This document shows, piece by piece, positions 34,783-43,524 of a stretch of 64,000 nucleotides of DNA. The stretch is from positions 61,659 through 125,658 of the forward strand of contig NZ_WXEY01000009.1 of the NCBI RefSeq assembly GCF_009877425.1, written 5' to 3'. A program made the translations under genes and the position numbers. Within the stretch, counting starts at the first letter, position 1. Each line of letters starts with the position of its first letter. The notes under the pieces were generated by a model, which saw nothing but the letters and a program-made list of their open reading frames with translations, was not told where the DNA came from and did not search any database. Source of the DNA: Heliomicrobium undosum (GTDB taxonomy: Bacteria > Bacillota > Desulfitobacteriia > Heliobacteriales > Heliobacteriaceae).

Positions 34783-36225
34783 ATGAGCATCAACCAAGAG
34801 ATCGTCGGCAAGATCGTCGCTGAGGTGCTGGCCAACCTGCAAGGGAAGGAAGCCAAAGCCGCGGCGCCCCAGATCCCCGGCGTCTTTGCCACCGTCGATG
34901 AATGCGTCAACGCGGCTCGTCGCGCCTACCTGCAACTGCAAACCCTATCCGTCGCCAAACGGGAAGAACTGATCGCGGCGATGCGGAAAGTCGCCTTGGC
35001 CCACGCCGAGGAACTCTCCCGTCTGGCCGTCCAGGAGACCGGCATGGGACGAGTCAGCGACAAGATCCTGAAAAACCAGTTGGTCGCCAACAAAACCCCC
35101 GGCACGGAAGACCTGACCACCACCGCCTGGACCGGTGATGACGGCTTGACGTTAGTGGAGATGGGCGCATACGGCGTCATCGGCGCAATCACGCCGACCA
35201 CCAACCCTTCGGAGACGATCATCTGCAACGGCATCGGCATGATTGCCGCCGGCAACGCCGTCCTCTTCAGCCCCCACCCGACGGCGAAGAAGACCTCCTA
35301 CCGGACCTTGGAGATCCTCAACAACGCCATCATCGAGGCCGGCGGCCCCGGCAACCTCCTGACCATGGTGGCCGAACCGTCCATTGAGGCGGCCAATCAG
35401 ATGATGAAACACCCCGGCATCAGCCTGCTCGTCGCCACCGGCGGACCGGGCGTCGTCCAAGCCGTCCTCTCCTCCGGCAAAAAAGCCATCGGCGCCGGCG
35501 CCGGCAACCCGCCGGCCATCGTCGACGAGACGGCTGACATCCCCAAGGCCGCCCGTGACATCATCGCCGGCTGCTCCTTTGACAACAACCTGCCCTGCAT
35601 CGCCGAAAAAGAGGTCATCGTCGTCGGCTCGGTCGCCGATGAGTTGATCGCCCACATGCGTCGCAACGGGGCCTACCTGATCAAAGGCTCGGAGATCGAC
35701 GCCCTGCTCAAAGTGGTCATGACGGAGAAGGAAGAGCTGATCGCTCCCGGCTGCACCGTCAAACCGAAGAAGAGCTACGGCATCAACAAGTCCTGGGTCG
35801 GTAAGGACGCCCAACTCATCCTGAAGGCCATCGGCATCGACGTGCCCGACAGCATCCGCGCCGTCATCTGCGAGGTGGAAGAGGACCATCCCTTCGTCAT
35901 CGAAGAGTTGATGATGCCCATCCTGCCCATCGTCCAGGTGAAAAACATCGACGCCGCCATCGAACTGGCCGTCAAGGTCGAACATGGCAATCGTCACACG
36001 GCCATCATGCACTCGAAAAACGTGGACAACCTGACCCGTCTCGCCCGGGCCATCCAGACGACCATCTTCGTCAAAAACGGCCCCTCTTACGCCGGGATTG
36101 GCGTCGGCGGCGAAGGCCACACCACCTTCACCATCGCCGGTCCGACCGGGGAAGGACTCACCTCCGCCCGGACCTTCACCCGCCAACGCCGCTGCGTCCT
36201 TGTGGAAGGCTTCAAGATCGTGTAA
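34783..36225 (+). CDS. pduP: CoA-acylating propionaldehyde dehydrogenase
   Basis: 480 aa aldehyde dehydrogenase that turns propionaldehyde, CoA and NAD+ into propionyl-CoA and NADH inside the shell. The catalytic cysteine is C272 in DNNLPCIAEKE. The cofactor-binding GAITPTTNPSET and ATGGPGVVQAVL segments are present. The N-terminal helix MSINQEIVGKIVAEVLANL is the classical encapsulation peptide. CAGGGAGTG precedes ATG 34783. Confidence 0.94.
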   Translation: MSINQEIVGKIVAEVLANLQGKEAKAAAPQIPGVFATVDECVNAARRAYLQLQTLSVAKREELIAAMRKVALAHAEELSRLAVQETGMGRVSDKILKNQLVANKTPGTEDLTTTAWTGDDGLTLVEMGAYGVIGAITPTTNPSETIICNGIGMIAAGNAVLFSPHPTAKKTSYRTLEILNNAIIEAGGPGNLLTMVAEPSIEAANQMMKHPGISLLVATGGPGVVQAVLSSGKKAIGAGAGNPPAIVDETADIPKAARDIIAGCSFDNNLPCIAEKEVIVVGSVADELIAHMRRNGAYLIKGSEIDALLKVVMTEKEELIAPGCTVKPKKSYGINKSWVGKDAQLILKAIGIDVPDSIRAVICEVEEDHPFVIEELMMPILPIVQVKNIDAAIELAVKVEHGNRHTAIMHSKNVDNLTRLARAIQTTIFVKNGPSYAGIGVGGEGHTTFTIAGPTGEGLTSARTFTRQRRCVLVEGFKIV

Positions 36226-36334
36226 TTTGGCGTGATTGCCGAGCAAGGCGAAATCGCATTGCCAGTCAAGAACGCGTGATTAGGATTGATGGGGCGGGGA
36301 AACCCGCCCTCTAAAAAGCGGGTGATAGAAACCG
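36226..36334 (+). other. Spacer between pduP and pduS with a small hairpin
   Basis: 109 bp. Near its end GGGCGGG and CCCGCCC form a tight hairpin with a GAAA-type tetraloop (about 36292-36311). The following gene has only a weak GGGTGAT site, so the hairpin may tune its translation or the mRNA ends. Confidence 0.4.
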
Positions 36335-37672
36335 ATGATCGAAAAAATCGTCAACGCCGTGAAGGCCGCTGGTGTGGTGGGGGCCGGTGGGGCTGGTTTT
36401 CCTACGCATGTGAAAATAAACGCGAAAGCGGATTTTATCATCGCCAACGGCGCTGAATGTGAACCGCTGCTGCGCGCCCACCAGCAGATCATGGCTGTCG
36501 AGAGCGACAAGGTCGTCCTCGGGATGATCGCCGTCATGCTGGCCACCGGGGCGACGAAGAGTTACATCGCCCTCAAAAAGAAGTACACCGCCGCCGCCGA
36601 GGCCCTGGAAAAATCCATCGCCACCCATGCGCCGGGGCGGATCGAACTCTTCTTCATGCCTGATTTTTACCCGGCCGGCGACGAGCAGGTCATGGTCTAT
36701 GAGGTGACCGGGCGGATCGTGCCCGAAGGCGGCATCCCCTTGCAGGTGGGCGTCGTCGTCATCAACGTGGAGACACTGCTCAACGTCACTCGGGCCATGG
36801 ATGGCATTCCCGTCACCGAAAAGTACGTCACCGTCTCCGGCGCCGTGCATAAGCCAGTGACCCTGAAAGTCCCCGTCGGCGTCTCCGTGAGCCGCCTGGT
36901 GGAAGCCGCTGGCGGCGCGAAGATCGACGACTACGCCCTGATCGACGGCGGCCCCATGATGGGACGCCTGATCGAAAAGGACGCCCCGGTCACCAAGACG
37001 ACCGGCGGCATCCTCGTCCTGCCGAAGGACCACCCGCTGATCGTCAGCCGCCAGTTGCCCTGGCAAGCGGCGCTCAACCGAGCCAAATCGGTCTGCTGCG
37101 CCTGCCGCGCCTGCACGGACAGTTGCCCTCGCCACCTGCTCGGTCACGGCCTGGAGCCGCACCGGATTATGCAGGCTGTCGGCAACGGCCTCTCCGGTAG
37201 CGCCTCGACCATGCTGACGAGCGCCTTTCTCTGTTCCGAATGCGGGGCTTGTGACAGCTTCGGCTGCACCATGGGGCTGTCGCCGCGCCGCGTCAACGCC
37301 GAACTGAAGCGGCAGATGAGCGCCGCCGGCATCAAAAACCCCCATCACAACAAGCCGCTCCGCGCAGGCTCGCACCGTAGCAACCGGCGCATCCCCATCA
37401 AACGCCTCGTCTCCCGGCTGGGTCTGTACGAGTATGACGTCCCCGCGCCGCTGGTCGATGAGCTCCTGGCCGCGGACGAAGTGCGCTTGACCTTGCGGCA
37501 GCACATCGGCGCGCCGGCTGTCCTCGCGGTGAGCGTCGGTGACAAGGTCACGGTCGGGCAATTGGTGGCCGCCATCCCGGAAGGAGCGGCGGTCAGCGCC
37601 AACATCCATGCCAGCATCGACGGCGTCGTCGTCTCGACGGAAAACGGCGTCACAATCCGGGCGGAAGCCTGA
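36335..37672 (+). CDS. pduS: PduS-type cobalamin reductase (RnfC-like iron-sulfur flavoprotein)
   Basis: 445 aa. The N-terminal part has the Rnf/complex I flavin-NADH fold (GVVGAGGAGFPTHVK, then NGAECEPLL). A SLBB-like segment is near residue 200. Two [4Fe-4S] sites follow: CCACRACTDSCP near residue 250 and CSECGACDSFGC near 302. The C-terminus has a biotinyl/lipoyl-like hammerhead. It reduces cob(II)alamin to cob(I)alamin for PduO. No strong ribosome-binding site is seen. Confidence 0.9.
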   Translation: MIEKIVNAVKAAGVVGAGGAGFPTHVKINAKADFIIANGAECEPLLRAHQQIMAVESDKVVLGMIAVMLATGATKSYIALKKKYTAAAEALEKSIATHAPGRIELFFMPDFYPAGDEQVMVYEVTGRIVPEGGIPLQVGVVVINVETLLNVTRAMDGIPVTEKYVTVSGAVHKPVTLKVPVGVSVSRLVEAAGGAKIDDYALIDGGPMMGRLIEKDAPVTKTTGGILVLPKDHPLIVSRQLPWQAALNRAKSVCCACRACTDSCPRHLLGHGLEPHRIMQAVGNGLSGSASTMLTSAFLCSECGACDSFGCTMGLSPRRVNAELKRQMSAAGIKNPHHNKPLRAGSHRSNRRIPIKRLVSRLGLYEYDVPAPLVDELLAADEVRLTLRQHIGAPAVLAVSVGDKVTVGQLVAAIPEGAAVSANIHASIDGVVVSTENGVTIRAEA

Positions 37673-37688
37673 GAGGGGAGGGGAAGCA

Positions 37689-38237
37689 ATGAAAAACGCC
37701 ATCGGCATGTTGGAGATTGAAAATGTGACCCAGGGCATCCTCGTCGCCGACACCATGCTCAAGTCCGGCAACGTGGAACTGCTCCTGGCCCAGCCCCTCT
37801 GCCCGGGCAAGTACGTCATTCTCGTTAGCGGCGACGTCGGGGCCGTCCAGAGCGCCGTCCGCAGCGGCCAGGTGATCGGGAAGGACCATGTAGTCAACGA
37901 CTTCGTCCTGCCCAACGTCCATCCGACCGTCTTCCCGGCGTTGACTGGTTGCACCGAAGTCAAGCAGATCCGGGCGCTCGGCGTGATTGAGACCTACTCG
38001 GTCGCCTCAGCCGTCGTCGCTGCCGACCAGGCCGTGAAGGCCGCCGCCGTCGAACTGATCGAGATCCGCCTGGCCCGCGGCCTCGGCGGCAAAGCCGTCG
38101 TCTCGCTCACCGGCGACGTAGGCGCTGTCACCGCCGCCATCAAGGCCGGCAGCCACATCATCGCCGACAGCGGATTCCTGGTCGATCAGATCGTTATCCC
38201 GGCGCCGCACAAGGGGTTGCAGACGAGCATTTTCTAG
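37689..38237 (+). CDS. pduT: PduT-type trimeric shell protein (BMC-T)
   Basis: 182 aa tandem BMC protein. The first domain opens with IGMLEIENVTQGILVADTM, the second with ALGVIETYSVASAVVAADQA. PduT trimers carry an iron-sulfur cluster in the central pore in characterised members; C38 and C88 are the only cysteines here and are the candidates. It could pass electrons from PduS across the shell. GGGGAGGGGAAG precedes ATG 37689. Confidence 0.9.
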   Translation: MKNAIGMLEIENVTQGILVADTMLKSGNVELLLAQPLCPGKYVILVSGDVGAVQSAVRSGQVIGKDHVVNDFVLPNVHPTVFPALTGCTEVKQIRALGVIETYSVASAVVAADQAVKAAAVELIEIRLARGLGGKAVVSLTGDVGAVTAAIKAGSHIIADSGFLVDQIVIPAPHKGLQTSIF

Positions 38238-38295
38238 GAGAGTATTTTCCGAGACTAGCATTTTCTTAAGCAGAACGGTATCGGCTTATGATACG

Positions 38296-38338
38296 GGCCG
38301 GCTACTTCTATAGCGATAAGGTTTCGAAGTAGCCGGTC
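38296..38338 (+). terminator. Terminator-like hairpin after pduT
   Basis: An 11 bp stem (38298-38308 with 38326-38336) and a 17-base loop are followed by mixed T-rich sequence, not a clean T-run. It may lower expression of pduF relative to the genes before it. Confidence 0.45.
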
Positions 38339-38506
38339 GAGTTTACCTCGTTTCTACCCTATTTTCTACTCTGTTTCACGCTAAGTCGTCTTAAGTAAGC
38401 GTAAAAGAGCAAGAAACCAGTCCCATTGAAAAGAGCGATTATTTGAATACACAGATAATTGCAATAGTCGAAAAAATGAACAATTCAGAAGAGAGGATGT
38501 TTACCA

Positions 38507-39229
38507 ATGAATTATTTGTTCGGCGAGTTTTTCGGCACCGTTGTGCTGCTCATCTTCGGCGCTGGCGTCGTGGCGAACGTGTTGTTGAAAGGTTCTAAGG
38601 CGGAGGGATCCGGTTGGCTGGTTATCACCGCAGGCTGGGCCTTTGCTGTCATCATGGGCATCGCTTCTTCTGTCGCTACCGGCGGACAGGGAGACCTGAA
38701 CCCGGCTGTGACGCTGGCCAAAACGCTGATCGGCGTCTACACCTTCTCTGAAGCCGTAGCAATCATGGGTGTGCAGGTCGCTGGCGCTATCGTCGGTTCC
38801 GCTGTCGTCTGGCTGGCCTTCCTGCCCCACTGGGAACTGACCGAGGACAAGGGCGCCAAGCTGGGCATCTTCTGCACCGCTCCCGCCGTTCGCAACACCC
38901 CGGCCAACCTGCTCTGTGAGATCATCGCCACCATCATGCTCATCGTCCCTGTCTTCGCCCTGACCTCCAAAGCCGTCGCCGTTCCCGCCGGCATGGTTCC
39001 CTACATGGTTGGCATCCTGATCTGGGGCATCGGCCTGAGCCTCGGCGGCCCCACTGGCTACGCCATCAACCCTGCCCGTGATCTGGGACCCCGCATTGCC
39101 CACGCTATCCTGCCTATTGCTGGCAAGGGCGGTTCTGATTGGGGCTATGCTTGGATTCCTGTTGTAGGTCCCTTCATCGGTGGGGTTTGTGCCTATTACA
39201 TCGCGCTTGCTGCTGGGATTCTCAAATAG
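38507..39229 (+). CDS. pduF: PduF/GlpF-type diol facilitator (MIP family channel)
   Basis: 240 aa aquaglyceroporin-family channel with six membrane segments. The two half-helix motifs are DLNPAVTLAK (about residue 64) and AINPARDLGPR (about 185); the aspartate after NPAR is typical of glycerol- and diol-passing members. It lets 1,2-propanediol or glycerol cross the membrane. GAGAGGATG lies before ATG 38507. A 269 bp gap with a hairpin separates it from pduT, so it may have its own promoter. Confidence 0.9.
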   Translation: MNYLFGEFFGTVVLLIFGAGVVANVLLKGSKAEGSGWLVITAGWAFAVIMGIASSVATGGQGDLNPAVTLAKTLIGVYTFSEAVAIMGVQVAGAIVGSAVVWLAFLPHWELTEDKGAKLGIFCTAPAVRNTPANLLCEIIATIMLIVPVFALTSKAVAVPAGMVPYMVGILIWGIGLSLGGPTGYAINPARDLGPRIAHAILPIAGKGGSDWGYAWIPVVGPFIGGVCAYYIALAAGILK

Positions 39230-39287
39230 AAGCAAGGTAAAAAAGTACCACTAACTTTGCGAGGAGATTAACGTTATCTCTTTATGT

Positions 39288-39320
39288 AATCTGGCGCCGT
39301 TTTGTTTACGGCGCCAGATT
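39288..39320 (+). terminator. Strong hairpin ending the pdu locus
   Basis: A perfect 13 bp stem AATCTGGCGCCGT with its complement over a 7-base loop, 58 bp after the pduF stop. The T-rich part comes a few bases later, so termination is likely but not textbook. Confidence 0.7.
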
Positions 39321-39460
39321 CGTGTTGGTTGCCTTTTTTAACAAATGATTATAGGGGTAACAGAGAAAATAATGAATGGGATTAATTGGAAGAAATGTTG
39401 AAAATGATGAGTTTTGCGCTTTGTCTTATTATGCTAGTTTTGATTTTGTTCAAATTACTA

Positions 39461-39515
39461 ACGCGCTTGGTTCGGGATTAGGAGGCCGCAGGTTCGAATC
39501 CTGTTGACCCGAGCA
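39461..39515 (+). tRNA. 3' half of a tRNA-Pro (fragment, likely attachment site)
   Basis: The stretch matches the 3' part of a bacterial tRNA-Pro: anticodon arm CTTGG-TTCGGGA-TTAGG (anticodon CGG, stem kept by G-U pairs), T-arm GCAGG-TTCGAAT-CCTGT and the acceptor end TGACCCG A. It ends GCA, not CCA. No matching acceptor 5' strand or D-arm lies upstream, so it is not a functional tRNA. Such 3' fragments are left where integrases recombine. Confidence 0.7.
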
Positions 39516-39767
39516 TTTGATTTTATTGGCTTTTTTCCGATGTGCGTCCCGTGGTTTTCCTGTGTATCGAGGCCCTATACCACAAGCTGTACCACGTCGA
39601 TGATGATATTGGCTTATCGTTGCGATCCGGCATTTAATTCTAATTGAAGGGGCCAAGACGATCACCTGTCCCAGCCCGTCATCTCTCTCTGAATCGAATA
39701 TCGCTGGTTTCCCCGGGTGTTCTTTAGCACAGGTCAATCCGGGGTTGTCGTTAAATCCTTCTCTAGT

Positions 39768-40440
39768 CTATGCGGGCTGAGAAAGTTTTTTCTTTTCTTC
39801 CCGTTCCGCCAGCAAACTTTTCACCTTGTTAAACAGGGTTTGCAGGTCTTCCGTTGAAACCGCGTCCGACAGGTATACATCTGACGTTGTTCGAAGTTCA
39901 CTATCCCGTCGTAACGGACTTTGAACGTGCTTTAGGCTTGACCCATTGCATAACATCGCAGATCTGACTAAGTAATGAAGCGAATGCAGTTTCACCTTTG
40001 GAAGCCCCAGGTCTATCGGATACCGTTTGAGCTTTCGGGTAAAGGATCGGGGGCAGAGGGGTTCTCCGGTTTTCTAGCATGAAATCAGATCATGGAACGC
40101 ATATGCTACTGTTTCTTGGACAGCTTTACGCCTAACGCCGGGTTAATTTTGATCCGACCATCCACCACAGCCTGCCCTAATGCCAGCCGCAGACGTTGTG
40201 AATTTGCCGGATAGTTTTGTGGCTTAGCCCTTTTTGACGTTGGGGTCTTTCAGGGATCGCACCCGTCCATAATCTTGCTTCTCCGCAATCAGCTTCTGGA
40301 TGTCGGTCATCACTAATCGTTGCAGTTTCATATGCCCCAAAGAGGGATGATATGAACGCGGGCCATGATTTCATACTGGGTGCTAATGCTTCGGTTTTAC
40401 CTGTTACGTTGAATCGCTTTTTTTCTCCGCTCTTCGGGTT
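39768..40440 (-). pseudogene. int: Tyrosine recombinase (integrase) pseudogene
   Basis: Reading the minus strand in all three frames recovers an integrase broken by frameshifts. In order these are YEIMARVHIIPLWG (arm/core start), MKLQRLVMTDIQKLIAEK, GLSHKTIRQIHNV, LRLALGQAVVDGRIKINP with GVKLSKK, and the C-terminal part HSLHYLVRSAMLCNGSSLKHVQ with RTTSDVYLS. The His-x-x-Arg box is damaged (HYLVR) and the last stretch keeps the usual tyrosine (DVY). The end lies about 250 bp from the tRNA-Pro fragment, the normal place for an integrase. No single frame is complete, so the gene is dead. Confidence 0.75.
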
Positions 40441-40748
40441 GATCGGCCAAAGGGGGGACACCCAAAGGCCGTTATCGGAACGCTGGAATGGCTTGCTGTC
40501 CTTCTCTATTCTGCCATGTTGGGTTTCTCCATATAGCTGCTTCTATTCAAATTACTCTTTGAAATATTTTTCGGAATTTTATGGTCCCGTTCGACCCCCA
40601 TTCTAATTCTTGATTTATTTGTATCATTACACCACCATCAGCCCGTTATGGGGTACCTCGATTTATCCCTTTGGAAATAGTCTGTAAATATTAATAATCG
40701 AAGTATACATCGGTTACTCCTAGATGTAGAGCCAACAAAACCAATCCC

Positions 40749-40777
40749 TTGCTAAGACTCATGATTTAGATTAAAAT
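40749..40777 (+). promoter_or_regulatory. Sigma-A type promoter of the ATPase gene
   Basis: TTGCTA (40749-40754) and TAAAAT (40772-40777) are 17 bases apart, 56 bp before ATG 40834. Confidence 0.45.
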
Positions 40778-40833
40778 GGAATGCAAGGAACTATATTCTT
40801 GAGAAATCTATTCAATTTAAGGGGTAAAAGAAC

Positions 40834-42345
40834 ATGGCTTCAGAGAATTCGTTTGATGGTTTTGTTAAAAGGCTAGGCTTTGAAAAATTTCCTTTTTCTC
40901 AATTTTCTACGGAAAATGAACTTCATATTAGAGATAAGCTATTTTACAGTCCGTCAGATTACTCCCAAATATTAGAAGCTTTTTCTTCTGGGCAATCTAT
41001 GTTTGTTTTAGGTAATAGAGGCTCTGGAAAAACTGCAATGTTATACGATTTTGAGAGCAAGGTGGAAAAATCCACTTGTTTAATTGCTTGGTTAGATGAT
41101 TTCACCATTTTAAACAGTCCGTTTACTTCTTGTGATTTCTACAATATGTTAATTCAGAAGATTACCGACAAAGTTTTTGAACAATTAGTTAACCAAAGGG
41201 ATAGAATTGATAATATAAAACCAGAACAAAAAATGCTACTTGTATATCTTCTGAAACATTTTTTACCGGTCGTCTCCAAACCTCATCTTACCGAGCAAAT
41301 TGAAAAAGTTCGATATCCTTGGTTAGTTTACATGTCTGTTAAGGTATATAATTTTATTCGTGATGCTCTCAACTATGGTGTATCCGTTGCAATGCAAGTA
41401 ACTTCTGATATTATACGCCAACATTTTATGTCTCTCCCGCCTATACCAAAGGAATTAATGTTGAAAAAGTATTTTCCGGAAATCCCTTATGAAGCCGATA
41501 AGGAATTTGAACCACAAAAGGTTACTTATAGTTTTTTAGAAAGATGCTTGGAATTAGTTCAGAATTTAGGGTTTAAGCAATTTGTCCTAATAATTGATAA
41601 AATCGATGAGGATTCTCGTTTCAGTAATGATGCAGACCTTATAGCCGATTTTATTGAACCGGTTTTAACCGATAACAAATTACTTCTAAACCCTAAAATT
41701 CAACTGTTGATTTCCATATGGAACATCCCTTTTAGTATACTTATAGACAAAGTTCGTTCTCAAAAACATTTTTCTGCTACGCTTAACTGGGAAACAAGTG
41801 ATCTAAAAGAAGCTTTGAATAAAAGAATTAGAGTTTTTTCAAATGAAAAAGTTCAAAAATTTGAATTGCTATTTTCTGACGACGTACTCTCCAATCACTT
41901 TAACGATATTTTTTATCTGGCTAACGGGAATCCCCGAGATCTTTGGCATATTTTCAAACATCTTTTCTATGCACAACATAAAATAGATCCTCTTTCAACA
42001 TCGATCAGTAGTGGTGCAGTCAAAGAAGGCTTGAAGAATTTCGTTGAGAGCTTCAACTACTTTGAGTATTATCCTAGGAAAGCAAATGCCGCACCTCAAA
42101 GTTTAAATATTTACTCGTATATCCAACATTTGTTGAGATTGGGTAAAAAAGAATTTACTCGTAACGCTTTTAAAGAAGCTACAGGTGTAAGTGGAGGTTC
42201 AGTAAGTAATTATGTTAGTCAGATGCAAAAAATGGGGTTAATCGTAAATATTGATAGGGAAGGGACATCATTAGTATATGAGGTAAATGATCCAAAAGTA
42301 ACGTACGCTATTGACAACGGTTATTCAATCATACGTTCTAATTAG
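40834..42345 (+). CDS. P-loop ATPase with C-terminal winged helix (island gene)
   Basis: 503 aa, strongly AT-rich. The Walker A motif is GNRGSGKT at residues 60-67; a Walker B-like VLIIDKIDED is at 251-260, as in STAND/AAA-type ATPases. The fold is most like the Sll1717-type P-loop ATPases. Residues 425-490 look like a winged helix (TRNAFKEATGVSGGSVSNYVSQMQ), suggesting DNA binding or dimerisation. AAGGGG precedes the ATG, a promoter is seen upstream and a good terminator follows, so it is a complete stand-alone unit. Function is unknown. A defence or regulatory role is possible from its location but unproven. Confidence 0.7.
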   Translation: MASENSFDGFVKRLGFEKFPFSQFSTENELHIRDKLFYSPSDYSQILEAFSSGQSMFVLGNRGSGKTAMLYDFESKVEKSTCLIAWLDDFTILNSPFTSCDFYNMLIQKITDKVFEQLVNQRDRIDNIKPEQKMLLVYLLKHFLPVVSKPHLTEQIEKVRYPWLVYMSVKVYNFIRDALNYGVSVAMQVTSDIIRQHFMSLPPIPKELMLKKYFPEIPYEADKEFEPQKVTYSFLERCLELVQNLGFKQFVLIIDKIDEDSRFSNDADLIADFIEPVLTDNKLLLNPKIQLLISIWNIPFSILIDKVRSQKHFSATLNWETSDLKEALNKRIRVFSNEKVQKFELLFSDDVLSNHFNDIFYLANGNPRDLWHIFKHLFYAQHKIDPLSTSISSGAVKEGLKNFVESFNYFEYYPRKANAAPQSLNIYSYIQHLLRLGKKEFTRNAFKEATGVSGGSVSNYVSQMQKMGLIVNIDREGTSLVYEVNDPKVTYAIDNGYSIIRSN

Positions 42346-42366
42346 TTTAATATGGGAGTAAAATTT

Positions 42367-42400
42367 AAACTCATCGAGTAGTAATCTCGGTGAGTTTTTT
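42367..42400 (+). terminator. Intrinsic terminator after the ATPase gene
   Basis: A 12 bp stem with one wobble pair (42367-42378 with 42386-42397) and a run of T residues. A group II intron fragment appears to begin two bases after it. Confidence 0.85.
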
Positions 42401-42401
42401 A

Positions 42402-42447
42402 GTGCGCCTGGCATGGACGTTGTCTGTAGGGTTAAAGTCCCGACTAT
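42402..42447 (+). mobile_element. 5' end fragment of a group II intron
   Basis: The stretch starts GTGCGCC and continues with GTCTGTAGGGTTAAAGTCCCGA, a pattern I know from the 5' end (domain I) of bacterial group II introns. It lies just past the T-run of a terminator, the preferred target of group IIC introns. After about 46 bases the likeness stops at the repeat of another element. No reverse transcriptase is present. Confidence 0.45.
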
Positions 42448-42770
42448 AAAACCCCTAATTGTATTTGAGCTAAGACCCTCTAGTGGGCTACAATGAGAAC
42501 ACATGGAGGGGATAAGAAAATGAGACGAAATCTATACCCGAAAGAACTAAAAGAGCAGAGGTCGACCGCCTAATTGACGTTCCCTATACAGGCCGCCGTC
42601 TGTTAAGGGACGCCGAAGGCGTGGCGATAGCCATTGCCCTTGATAGACGTCGGTCTGTATAGGACCCTGCAAGGGGCGGTGACGGCGGTCCCGAAAAACA
42701 GCGCAGTTAATTTTGTGAAACTCTACGAAAAACAGCGAATAAGGGGTCTAGGCTCTAGAATTAGGGGTTT
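42448..42770. mobile_element. Internally deleted insertion sequence with terminal inverted repeats
   Basis: The ends are inverted copies: 12 bases (AAACCCCTAATT) are identical at 42448 and, reversed, at 42770, and likeness goes on for about 30 bases. Inside, an ATG at 42521 opens MRRNLYPKELKEQ, similar to the start of a small transposase subunit, then breaks off. The remainder holds a large hairpin (27-base arms, 42583-42609 with 42637-42663, four differences). The element is about 323 bp and non-autonomous. Confidence 0.55.
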
Positions 42771-42806
42771 GAACCGGGGTTGATGGATGTTGGCAAGTGC
42801 CCTTTT

Positions 42807-43007
42807 TTATTCCGGAAACCCGGTTCTGCACTTTTCGGTTACCGTTTTATGCACTTTTATTATGCCGAAAACACCCGAAGAGTTACCGTTCCAAATCCGG
42901 TGGGGAACATGACCCATTTGCTCAAAGAGCTGCTTTATTCCTTCAAGGTAGCATTCAGGCACCGGGTAGGCAATTGCGGCGTTGCTGTATGCGGTGTTTG
43001 TCAACAT
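42807..43007 (-). pseudogene. IS21-type transposase (IstA) fragment
   Basis: The minus strand encodes ECYLEGIKQLFEQMGHVPHRIW followed by a damaged stretch, close to the central part of IstA transposases (normally a catalytic aspartate follows in a DN-like motif, here lost as NGNSS). Both ends are missing. Confidence 0.45.
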
Positions 43008-43041
43008 AGTTGTCGCATGAACTTATTGCAAGACCGCCTGT

Positions 43042-43141
43042 CTTGACAAATGTGCTATTCCTATAGCACCCGACCGACGGACATACGCCTGTGAACCTTT
43101 CCCGCCGGTCGGATTTTGTCCAGTATAGCACATTCGTCAAG
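43042..43141. repeat. 100 bp palindromic element
   Basis: Seventeen-base arms (43042-43058 and 43125-43141) pair with one mismatch, and inner CCGACCG/CGGTCGG arms continue the pairing. The form is that of a miniature inverted-repeat element. Confidence 0.6.
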
Positions 43142-43228
43142 GCTCTCCGCTACGCTCTGACCGTAAGCGGCGGCTGCGTTAGTGCCTATTCATCATGGTT
43201 GGGATCGGCCCCTCCCTCGGGAATCCGC

Positions 43229-43420
43229 CTACTCTTCTTTCATTGGGTTGAGGGCGACTTTTTCTGCTAGCTGCCAGGAGCGGACTCCTCTAGACCAACG
43301 TTCCGGATGGCGTAGCTGCGCCTCTTTATAAATCTTTCGTCGTTTCTGTAGGATTTCATCGGCGAGTCTACCATGGCGTTGCCTGGATGTCATTAATTGT
43401 AGATAGCTGTAGAAATATGG
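43229..43420 (-). pseudogene. C-terminal fragment of a transposase (probably IS3 family)
   Basis: The minus strand encodes RKIYKEAQLRHPERWSRGVRSW ending in ALNPMKEE. The HPERWS pattern and LNP end are familiar from the last part of IS3-type transposases. No catalytic DDE region is present and the upstream part is unrelated. Confidence 0.4.
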
Positions 43421-43524
43421 TGGATATAAAATAGAGAATAAGAGAAAAGGTACCAACTATTGTTCGAAATATAATTGTATGATTTCATAAAGCAAATCTG
43501 AAAACGATAAAGGGTGAATACTCC

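Noticed and set aside
36311..37963. A 550-codon minus-strand frame opposite pduS and pduT
   Set aside because: Same shadow effect. It crosses two well-identified genes and has no ribosome-binding site or motif.
39450..39737. 95-codon minus-strand frame over the tRNA fragment
   Set aside because: Its last residues (QQDSNLRPPNPE) are the well-known false translation of tRNA sequence.
40352..40606. 85-codon plus-strand frame in the island
   Set aside because: It lies antisense to the integrase pseudogene, has no ribosome-binding site and no recognisable product.
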